From the NCBI GenBank assembly GCA_020912385.1, contig CP087221.1, positions 62,001-126,000 of the forward strand: a stretch of DNA of 64,000 nt. The letters run 5' to 3'. The notes under the pieces are model-generated. The model was not told the origin of the DNA and searched no databases. It saw only the letters and a list, made by a program, of their open reading frames with translations. This DNA is from Neofusicoccum parvum (lineage: Eukaryota > Ascomycota > Dothideomycetes > Botryosphaeriales > Botryosphaeriaceae). Position numbers and translations under genes: made by a program. This document shows positions 55,393 to 64,000 of this stretch, piece by piece (position 1 is the stretch's first letter; every line of letters begins with the position of its first letter).

Positions 55393-56300
55393 AGTGGAAG
55401 AGACATGACGAGCTGCTACTCGTTGATCTCATCTCATTGATGGAAGATTATTCGCTGGCAAACAATACATAGTGTATGCAATTATTTCCTACGGCGGTCC
55501 AGTACTGCTTGCAAAGTGTTTCGTATCCTATGGTGGCAATTTGAGTTGGTCCGCCTTCAAATCTTCGGCCCGACGGCTCGAAATCATCTGCCCTCGCCCG
55601 TGGATATTGTGGCCAGTATTAAGTAGACTGTTTCTTGGGGCAAAGACTGAAAGCTGATTTGTCTCTAATGTTTGAGCGTTGACATCGTGGTCAAACGGAT
55701 GGAGAAATATCCCTCAGAACTCGAGGAATCCAGTGTGCCAGCAGAATTACCGAAAGAAAATCACATCTCCCAGGTATAATTTTGAACTTTTTTCAAGAAG
55801 CTTCTCAACACTGCACCCCGAGAAAGGTAGGCAGAAAATGCGGGCGAGTCACAGTTGGAAGAAACAAAGAAGCGTCCTTTGCAGCCATTTTTTCTTTTGT
55901 GACCAGTATCATTTGATCTTTTCCTATCCAATAGTAGAGGCAGTGTTTTCTTTGAGATATTCACATTCTGCCGCTAATTGAAAGAGTGTGCACAAGTGCG
56001 TCCTCTCAGTCCAGAATCATTACCCACTGCCAACACATGGCATGAATATGTTGCTCCACGCCTTGCATGTTACCACAAAGATCCCTTTCATGTAATTGCT
56101 CTTGTTTCCCACCAAATCTTCTGCATCATCTGCTATCAGCAGAATAATCTCAACGCCTTTGTATAAATGAAACCTCAATCCAGCACCCTCCACTTCCCCT
56201 AACCACATCCACTACAAACCCCAAAAGGCAACATCACCACCGATTCACCACTGCAGCATCCCTGGCACTCCGTAACACCAAAGCTCCTCCACACACAACC
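55393..56300. other. intergenic, no gene seen
   Basis: AT-richer DNA with no supported frames. The right end is C- and A-rich leader of the gene at 56301. Confidence 0.4.
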
Positions 56301-56654
56301 ATGGCTGCTCCTCACAACCAACACCTCGACTCCAACGCCACAAACTCGATCCCTACCCAATCCACCACCGCTCCCTCTGCCCCGAACACCCCCGCCGACA
56401 TCATCCAAGACGCCCTCATCTACCTCCACACCTGCGATCCAAGCCCCATCAACGCCGCCCTCACCTACTCGCAGGTTGCAGCGGTCTTCGCCGCTCACGA
56501 CAACTTCGCCGACGTGGTCTCCGCGCTGCATAACGATCTGGGCGCGCAATTCATAGCCAAGCAGTTCGGGCGCGCGACGTTCGTGAAGCGCGCGCTGGAG
56601 AACAACGAAGTTCCGCAGTCGCCGGCGCGGTACTCGTATCCGTGGGACGAGTGA
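56301..56654 (+). CDS. Small conserved-looking protein of unknown function (117 aa)
   Basis: Single-exon frame with ATG after a CACAACC leader. The first 30 residues are Ser/Thr/Pro/Asn-rich. The rest is compact and helical (ADIIQDALIYLHTCDP, LTYSQVAAVFAAHDNFADVV, FIAKQFGRATFVKRALEN) and ends ARYSYPWDE. Codon use and the absence of stops suit a real gene. No signal peptide, membrane segment or named domain was recognised. Confidence 0.6.
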   Translation: MAAPHNQHLDSNATNSIPTQSTTAPSAPNTPADIIQDALIYLHTCDPSPINAALTYSQVAAVFAAHDNFADVVSALHNDLGAQFIAKQFGRATFVKRALENNEVPQSPARYSYPWDE

Positions 56655-57478
56655 ACGGGGCGGCTGTGAGGAAGGGTCTCGGGAAAGGTGGGGAGGAGAT
56701 CTGGGTGCTGGGAAGAAGCGATGGTGCGAGACGACCCGGGGATACCTGGGGGCTGGGGATCCGGGCCTCTTCTGGTGGTGATGCTTCGGAAGACGGGGGT
56801 TGCTGAGCTTCTTGGGTGATGATTTGGACTCTTTGGCCCCTCCTCTCCCTGAAGGCAGTCCTCAAACTGGAGGATTCCCACAATAATGTCTGATCTATGG
56901 GTCTGTGATAATACCTCTATGGTACTAAGTAATATTTGGCTGCATATGTCGGTGCAGCAAATACCTCTTTGAATAGAAAGTGAAGTGGATACTAGAGGGG
57001 TGGGTAGGACCGGAATTTCTGAGGTGGTTGAAATTGAGAAAAGCATGGCGGAGGACGCCTGAGACTGGTAGAGCGACTGTTACTGAGACGAGGGTGGGTA
57101 CACATAATGCGGGCAAGCCTGAGCCGATGGCGTCCATGATGAGTGAGGCAAAGGTACCCAGGACACGTGAGGTGGAGGCATCCAAGAGGCGTGATATACC
57201 TGGGGTGACTAGCCACGGCTGTGATAAACCTCGCCCTGGTATCGAACCTTATTCTAGTAACGCACTTCCGTCAAGGTAGACAGCTGATAATGGTAACCCC
57301 TCTCGTAGGCTGCGTGCATTGACTGGCTGATGGAAAGTTCGCGATTTCAAAAACAATGAAAAAAAAAAATGCTTTGATCCAGTGGTGAGTTTTCTTCAAT
57401 TTCGAAATATCTCCTCTTTCCATGAATGGACCCGTATCATGATGATCGCCAACCACGGCCCGCTGCATGCCACAACTT
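56655..57478. other. convergent intergenic region, no gene seen
   Basis: Lies between the 3' ends of the small protein gene and the P450. An A-run sits near 57357-57369. No RNA gene recognised. Confidence 0.4.
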
Positions 57479-59204
57479 CTAATCCAAATGGGCGCTCTTC
57501 TCGCGGCGACGGACCCTCAACTGAATTTCCTCCGTGTACGTGAAAAAATCCGTAATCCACGTACTTTCTGGACGCTCGTCCAAGAACTCGAAGTCGTAAT
57601 TCAGCAACAGGTGCGCAAACAGCAGCTTCAGCTCATGCGCAGAGAAGAAGCGGCCAGGACTACACCAAACGTCAGCTCACCACGCACTTCCAAAACGCAG
57701 CAGCAGTCGATCGACACCACCTACCAGGCATGCCTCCCGTGCCCAAACGCCAGGAACGAATCCGTCGTATTCACCATCCCCAGCTCCGCCCTCCCCACGA
57801 ACCGATCAAACACAAACTCCCCCGGCCTCTCGTAAAACCTCCCATCCCGATGCACCTCCACCGTCGGCACCCCCACCTTCGTCCCGCACGGCAACCACGT
57901 CCCACCCGGCAGCACCACGCCCGCGCGCGCCACGACCTCCCTCTCCACGCCGCGCGCCTTGAACGCCGAGAAGCGCAGCGACTCGCGCAGCGCGCTGTCC
58001 AGCAGCACGAGCCTGCCGACCGCCGCCCTGCTCCACTCGGCGTGCCCCAGCGCCGCCGCCGCCTCCCCCCGCAGCGCGGCCCACACGCCCGGCCCGGCCG
58101 ACAGCAGGTCGACGAGCGCGTTCACCGCCGCCGCCGCCGACGTGTGCACGCCGACGAAGCTCAGCGCCAGCAGCCGGCTGGCCAGCGCCGAGGCGTCGCG
58201 GTCGCGCGCGCTGCCCGACCGCACCGCGCACCGCGCCAGCAGCTGGAGCACGTCTTCCTGCCCGTCGCGCTCGTCTGCTGCGCCTGTGGCGGCGGCGGCC
58301 AGGTGTGCGCGCACGCGTGGCTCGAGGAAGGACCGGCAGCGGGCGTCGGCGCGGCGGCAGGGTAGGGCGAGGAGGGGGCCGAGGAGGGGCTTGAGGAGCG
58401 CGGGGGTGGCGAAGTTGATGCGCGAGGCGTGGACGAGGAGCGTTGTGATGAAGGTGTGCGTCGCGGCGGCGTAGGCGGGGTTGTGGGCGAGGTCGGGCCC
58501 GACGAATGCGCGGTTGGTGACGCCGAGGAGGATGGAGAGAACGCTTTGTTGGAGGGGTGCGGTTATCCACTCCCCGGGAGTGTCGCCAAAGGCGGAGGCG
58601 GTGCGGAGGGAGATTTCGGAGACCATGGAGGGCGTGATGAGGGAGAGGTTGATCTTGTTGAGGGCCTCGACGTGGAAGGGCCGGTGGAAGTCCCAGGCGC
58701 GTGGGGAAGTGTAGTTGAAGGCGACGTCTTCGATGAGGACTTTGTGGATCGAGAGGACGCTGTCGGGCTGGTCGATCAGCCATTTGATATGTTGCGGTGG
58801 GAGTACGACTTCAGGCTTCCAGGTGAGCTGCGATGTGAGGAACGGCTTGCCGAATTTGCCGTACTAGAAGGAGTAAGTCAATTATGCGGGCGGAATTTCC
58901 GGGGATGAGAGAAATGTTAGAGAGTTTTATGTACCTTATTATAACCGCGTGCGATGTTCTGTACGCTCGCCGAGAATTCGCGCATATGAGCTCGGGCATC
59001 GGCGAACCACTCTCCTTCGCGTCGTCCAACCCATGGCAAGTCCCTGGGGTAGCTACGACGAGACTTGGTCAGGTGGATATGGAGCAGGTAGAAGACTGAA
59101 ATGATGGCCAGAGAGGAGGTAGTTTGTATCATTGACCTGCCCAACAACTTCGTCTCAAGGACGGTTGCATACGGCGACGATGTGAGTTCGGTGAAGTAGT
59201 CCAT
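57479..59204 (-). CDS. Cytochrome P450 monooxygenase
   Basis: Exons 59204-58935, 58863-57725 and 57659-57479 (529 aa). Introns are 71 nt (GTACAT...TGACTTAC...CTAG) and 65 nt (GTAGGT...GCTGACG...TGTAG). The second intron splits the codon of the heme-ligand Cys and reconstitutes FGHGRHACPGRFF. An N-terminal membrane anchor (SLAIISVFYLLHIHL) is followed by the hinge PRDLPWVG. The I helix is LALSFVGVHTSAAA, the K helix has the ExxR motif in LRESLRFSAFK, and FYERPGEFVFDRF precedes the heme loop. All essential P450 elements are present. The LTWKPEVVLPPQHIKWL stretch resembles fungal terpenoid-type P450s (ent-kaurene-oxidase-like), but the substrate is unknown. No biosynthetic cluster partners are nearby. 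Confidence 0.9.
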
Positions 59205-60192
59205 AGCTATGGTGAAGGAAGAGGCTTGATGACAGAGTACGCAGCGAGAGAAGGCGGGTGTCGGTTTTTATCGATGCCAAGTTGTGCCGTGAAGCAAACA
59301 ATAGGTTATCATGAACAATATCAAGCGAACAATAGGAGTCCACCACGTTTGCACAACCGGAAGAGGTGGCTTAGCCAACCACTCCATTGCGTACATCTTG
59401 AACAACAAAATCGTGACTGCCTAGTGAGGAGAGAATTGGAGCTGGCTTGTTTCTGCGCTCTCGTCATCGTTGAATTATTATGCTTTTCATGAATCGCTTC
59501 TCCGGCAAAGCAAATACTGCATCTCAGCAGCACGAGTGTCCATGAACAACGAATATCTTACCAAATTTACAATTCATCTTTTAGTAGCCCTGTATCCCTC
59601 ATGTCAGCATGTGGGGGTTTATTTCATTCTGCTGGATCAATTGGTGGTGACAGACAGATTGAACAAAGAAAAAACGGATGCAGAGTGTCCTTCTTGGGTT
59701 GTGGGGCTGATGTTTGGTGGAGCGCTACAAAGAGCCGGGGCCGCGCCAACACTTACTTACATTTCTTTCGAAACCATAAGCATTCGAGTCTCCCAATGAT
59801 GCACGTAATTCTCCTGTCATTCACCGGGAAATGGTCGTCTAAATAACCTGTGAAAGGAGGAGAAACCAAGCTTCAAGAGTGAAAAGCTGGGTGGAGAAAT
59901 GTACAATGACGTTATTAGTGATCAGTCTGAGGGAATATTCCACGTCCGAACTACCTACACTGCTAACATGACCTCTTGGCGAAGCTAGAGATTAAGCAAG
60001 GGAACGGAAGCATGGCCAAAACATACGACTGAAAGCATTTTTGTACCGAATGCGGCTCTATCGATGCTCGAACTAACCCACCTACTCTCAGCTATACTTA
60101 CCGCAGAATAAGTCTTAGCCTTATCAGCCAAACAGCCGATGGACAAATAGGCCATTACGGCCCGTTCAACCTACCCAAGCCACCTCAACAAT
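59205..60192. other. intergenic, no gene seen
   Basis: P450 promoter at the left, 3' flank of the next minus-strand gene at the right. No supported frame. Confidence 0.4.
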
Positions 60193-61890
60193 TCAAGGCT
60201 CGACTGCCTCCTCTCTCATATCATCAACCTGCCCCTCAACCTCCTTCTCCCCCACCACGTCCTCGTCATAATAGCTCGCACACCTTTTCCTGATGATCTC
60301 CCTGAACCTCGCCCTCCTCTCGCTATCGCCGCGCCACATGTACACATCCGGGCTCAACGCGGCCTGCGCCTCACCATCACCAACGCCAGCAAGCCGCCCC
60401 TTCTCCGCATCTCTCTTCGGCGTAACCGGCATTTCCGCCCCACCCGGCTGCGCAGCCACGGACGCCGACGGGTCGGCCGCTTCAGGCTCGGCAGGCAGCG
60501 GGTACGGCGTGGGCGGAGGCGCGGGGCTGCGCTGTCTCGGGCGACGGCGGGCTGGGCTGGGCGTGGCGAGGGAAAGGCGGTCCAGGGGTGGCGGCGAAGG
60601 AGGCGACGGGTGGACGAGACGGGTGGGCTGCGCGTGCTTGTGCTGAGGCGGCGGCGACAGCGTGATACAAGGGTGCGGGCGCGCTTGTAGTGGGGAGAGC
60701 CACTGGACGCCGTGACTGGATGACGTGGTCCTGTGGTACCTTGGCCAGTCTTCACGTGCCGCCGGCGAGGGCGATGGGAAAGCTGGTTCGCTGCTGTTGC
60801 TGGTAGCGGAGGCGGAGCGGGGTAGAACCGATGTTGCGTTGGATGTGCTGCCGGGGAGTTGAGCGGTTGGGTTGGGACAGGCAGCCGTTTGTTGTGCCAA
60901 GTGCGTCTGAAGCACAGGGATATCGCTGAACGTGGTAAAGTTTCGTCGGGCTGCGCGGATGGATGCTGGAGACTGTTGACGCTGCGGTTGATACGGTTCG
61001 AGGATTGTTGGATCGTTGCAGGGGTCCTCAGACGGTGATCTATAGATGGAGTTGTTTGAGCGAGAAGTCCGAGCTGGTGGCAAGTTGTGCAGGTCCTCAA
61101 AGCCAGCAGCAGCTATGGATGCTGTGGGAATACCCGTGGAGCGACGACCAAACCGAGGGTTTCTGATCTGCGGAACAGCGTCCCAGTGCTCGAAATCAAT
61201 AACACTGTCCCTGCGGTTACGATCCTGCTGTAGAGCTGCAGGTGGGAACTCGTCGACGTCATCGTAGCTCGGCCGAATGTTCTCCAACCATTCCTCGATG
61301 TGAGAGTTCGATTGGAAAGTGGAATCACGGCGATCCAACGACTCAAGAGCAGTAGGGGCCGTGCGCCTAATTGGCGAGCCATGTTGGCGCGCGCGAAACA
61401 GCGAAGACCACGGTGGTGGGGACTGTGAAACGCCAAGGGGCGTCGATTGACGGTCTTCGTAGAGCAATTGGCTAGTTCTCATAGAACACGTCGCCCTGCC
61501 AGGAATGTGCAGACGAGGAGGGGGAAGAGGCGTGAAGGCCGGTATGTCTTGGTTGCGGTCATCGGCCACGTCTCTTGCTCGAAGTCCGGAGTGTATAGGC
61601 GACGCGAAGACATGATTGGCTCGCTCAGAAGGGCTGTTCCTGTCTTTTTGGGCAAGGCGGTCGAACAGCTCGGCGCGGCTGTTGCTGTAGCCCTGTCGGG
61701 CAGGCGTGTTGCAGAGCGTGTTTCGAAGCAGAGTTCTGCGCTGTTGCGAGACTGGGACGGGACTGGTGGTTGCAAGGTTCAGTGGAGTTGATGGTGACGT
61801 GTCGCCGTTGCTGCAACGCTCCGGGCCGTTGAGAATATGATTCGGAACATCGTCGTCGAACCGCCGGGAGCGAGCACCGATCGACGACAC
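60193..61890 (-). CDS. Large disordered protein of unknown function, 5' exon uncertain
   Basis: Open frame of 565 codons whose first codon at 61890 is GTG, so it is not a complete model. A CTGAC branch site and CAG just upstream (about 61915-61902) suggest the frame is entered through an intron. A plausible first exon begins at ATG 62201 (MAGRGFLNGGSQSGSAPF) on the same strand, but no clean donor with the right phase was found. The protein is Ser/Pro/Arg-rich with short conserved-looking patches (IEEWLENIRPSYDDVDEFPP, VIDFEHWDAVPQ) and a C-terminal helical segment (RARFREIIRKRCASYYDED). No domain was recognised. Confidence 0.55.
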   Translation of the reverse strand: MSSIGARSRRFDDDVPNHILNGPERCSNGDTSPSTPLNLATTSPVPVSQQRRTLLRNTLCNTPARQGYSNSRAELFDRLAQKDRNSPSERANHVFASPIHSGLRARDVADDRNQDIPAFTPLPPPRLHIPGRATCSMRTSQLLYEDRQSTPLGVSQSPPPWSSLFRARQHGSPIRRTAPTALESLDRRDSTFQSNSHIEEWLENIRPSYDDVDEFPPAALQQDRNRRDSVIDFEHWDAVPQIRNPRFGRRSTGIPTASIAAAGFEDLHNLPPARTSRSNNSIYRSPSEDPCNDPTILEPYQPQRQQSPASIRAARRNFTTFSDIPVLQTHLAQQTAACPNPTAQLPGSTSNATSVLPRSASATSNSSEPAFPSPSPAAREDWPRYHRTTSSSHGVQWLSPLQARPHPCITLSPPPQHKHAQPTRLVHPSPPSPPPLDRLSLATPSPARRRPRQRSPAPPPTPYPLPAEPEAADPSASVAAQPGGAEMPVTPKRDAEKGRLAGVGDGEAQAALSPDVYMWRGDSERRARFREIIRKRCASYYDEDVVGEKEVEGQVDDMREEAVEP

Positions 61891-62201
61891 CTCGAATCTT
61901 CCTGCTGGCCGTCAGCAAACATGCAACTTTGGCCGAGCTCCGTGGGGCCGGCAGACTGGAGATCCCGGTAGCCATTGCGCAAGAATATTTGCCTCTCGGC
62001 GCTAGGAAGTATGCCCTGGATCCGAATGGGCCGACGGCGCGGACTCAAATCCGAGGGCTGGATCACTCTCGACCTGACGAGACTGTAGGTGCTGGGTCGG
62101 GGATAGATGGCGATTGAGTCGACTTCATGATTACCTCCGGCGGAGAGAAAAGGTGCGCTTCCGGATTGGCTGCCTCCGTTGAGGAAGCCTCTGCCCGCCA
62201 T

Positions 62202-64000
62202 TTGGGGACACTTTTGCCGGAAGGAAGAAGAGGAATGCCCTTTTTTCTTCTTCTTTTCCCCGTGGGAGGAAGGCAGAACGAGAGAGCACCCATCTCTGCT
62301 GGACCGAAAGAACGACATGCCTAACGGAAAGGGAAAGGCGGCGCCTAGACTTACATAATATTCTCACCTGCCTACTTCAGAAGCGGGTGGGTACCTCGAC
62401 GGGCTCCGACGCAGCTCGCAACATGAAGGATCCATGCGTGGCATCCCGCGGTTCCCGGGCTGGCACCACTGCGGCAGCGAGCGCAAAGGCATGCCTCCAT
62501 ACAGCAGAACATGCGACCCAAGCGCGGACAAGGACGGAGCGGTGAAGACGCAGGAGTCAGGAACAGGAAGGCAGGTCGGATTTACTTCGTACAGTCGCGC
62601 ACGACAACGCGCACAGCAGCAGTTGCGATGCGCGTAGGGAGTACTGTGCAACGCGTACAGCAGCACATCCCTGTCAGTGGGCCGGGCCTGGTGGAGATCA
62701 TGCCATGAAGCTCTGGGACAGCATGCTCTGAAACAAGCTTCGGGCTTCACAGAGGCGGTGATCTGGTTGGGGGAGATCGAGATGGCAAAGTCAGATAGAT
62801 TCAGGCCGAGGAGGCTCGGACGGAGGTTGGGGAACATTGGACTTGGCGGCCAGCAGGAGCGCAAGCTTACCGGAGCCAGCTGGCCGCGTCGAGGCGCGAG
62901 CGATGGATGCTGCGCGGGGTCGGTTTGAGGCTCAAGGTTACGGGGGCAGCCTCAGGCGACTGTGGTTCCTGTCGCAGTGCCTGGCAGGCTGTGGTCGCAG
63001 CGGCCAGGCGGTGGCCGTGGCTGCAGAGCCGGCCAGCTTCCGCGAGCCGAAGGGAGATCTGTGGGCCAGGGTCTGGCATTTGCCGGGGCGTCATCGAGGC
63101 CGCTGGCGAGACGCGTTCATGCAGCGCGCGAGGCGGGCGGCCGGCGGCCGGGGGCTCCAGGCTTGGCTGGCCACCGGCGTGCAGCGGTTGCGCAACAGAT
63201 CTCCGCCGCAATATGGAAAGGCAGCGCGCACACATCCGATCGCTGCAGCAGCGCCAGCGCGGCCGCGCCCTTTAATGTCAGCGGCCGGGGCCCCTCTGCA
63301 GGCCCGGGGCCGGCGGTTCCGGAAATAGAGCGGCGGCGCGGGCAGGACGCGCGACCGCTGGCCGGGCGGCGGCAGGCAGGTATATTGCAGCGCGGTGGAG
63401 AGAGAAATTGGCGAGGCTCATTACTCGAGCACGGCGCGGGCCCGGCGCTGGCTGTACCTGCGCCGGCGTGTGCCTGTGCCGGGCCTGTGCCTGGGCCTTG
63501 CCGGCGCACAAGGGCCCTCTGCTGCTGGCCCGCCTCCGCCGGGCGGCCGCCAGGTGGGCCCGCTCGCTGCATGCGCGGCGGATCGCTGGCCGCCTCCAGC
63601 CAGCGCCTTCGGCAACGGCAACGGCGGCGATCGCAGAAGGCTGCTGCTGTGAGACATGCGCGGCGGGCTCGCCGTGACACCGCGCGCCGCTGGGCTGGCC
63701 GGGCGTGGCTCTGGGGGCTCCTTTCTGCCTAGCGACCGGCGGGCGGCCGTCATCTCGCGGGCCATCAATCTCAGACGCGGGCCAGGGGGGCCTGCGATTG
63801 GCCGGGCGCTCCAGGACACGCGGGCGCTGAGGTCGGGGCAAGGCGCATCTCGTGGGCTGCCGCGGGCGTGGCTCTGTTTGTGGCCGTCGCACCATCCGCT
63901 CCCAGACGCCTGCGCTCCAATCTCTTCACCAGCCCTCGCTTCGGCCGCCCGTCGACGCTCCAGCTCTCCACGCCGGCCGTGACATGCCCAGCCCTGCGCC
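62202..64000. other. GC-rich right edge, no supported gene
   Basis: From about 62900 GC content is very high and frames are open on both strands without protein-like features. A TATA-like TATATT lies near 63381. Possibly a promoter region or a gene continuing beyond the window. Confidence 0.4.

Noticed and set aside
57467..57835. 122-codon plus-strand frame
   Set aside because: It is antisense to the last P450 exons and intron, which are well supported by the heme-binding motif.
62364..62864. 166-codon minus-strand frame near the right edge
   Set aside because: Cys/Pro/Ser-rich without a recognisable domain or splice context, in a GC-rich region where all frames open by chance.

Overview
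The window is nuclear DNA of a filamentous ascomycete. Introns are mostly 45-110 nt with GTAAGT-like donors, CTAAC/CTGAC branch sites and CAG acceptors. The window holds a MAT1-2 mating-type locus, a cutinase, and repeats full of C-to-T style stop codons that look like repeat-induced point mutation (RIP). An HMG-box MAT gene next to a divergent second idiomorph-type gene and a PH/SMP-LTD protein gene matches, from memory, MAT loci of Botryosphaeriales (Botryosphaeria, Phyllosticta and relatives). That placement is inference.

Layout. 1-9 kb is gene-poor and partly AT-rich: a two-repeat Myb gene, one broken and one intact copy (three exons) of an unrecognised gene family, a solo copia-type LTR with a perfect 5-bp target duplication, and a two-exon gene of unknown function. 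9.4-18.7 kb is a transposon graveyard: two decayed OrsD-domain/RecQ-like helicase genes joined tail to tail, a solo LTR (437 bp, perfect 5-bp duplication) nested in one of them, and a decayed MULE transposase gene. The MAT locus follows (19.6-22.5 kb). From 23.3 kb the window is ordinary gene-dense DNA: PH/SMP-LTD lipid-transfer protein, cutinase, SPOUT RNA methyltransferase, Mba1/mL45-like mitochondrial protein, EOS1, LRP1/RRP47, a PanE-type reductase, SEC2, PDCD5, COQ4, a SET-domain methyltransferase, two proline tRNA genes, a small protein, a cytochrome P450 and a disordered protein. A second solo LTR of the first family lies at 43.9 kb in the opposite orientation. Exon boundaries were worked out by hand from splice signals, frame and protein-family continuity.

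The most unusual finding is in the tRNA genes. tRNA-Pro(CGG) at 53.6 kb and tRNA-Pro(AGG) at 55.3 kb, on opposite strands, each carry a normal anticodon-loop intron and also a second insertion of 58 or 53 nt at exactly the same place in the T loop, after TTCG. Both insertions begin GTAAG, contain CTAAC and end CATCAG, like the spliceosomal introns of nearby protein genes. Both interrupt the exonic B box, and both carry their own perfect match to the Pol III B box near the 5' end. The acceptor and T stems differ between the two genes but stay fully paired once the insertion is removed. This suggests functional tRNAs whose Pol III precursors may need an mRNA-type intron removed.
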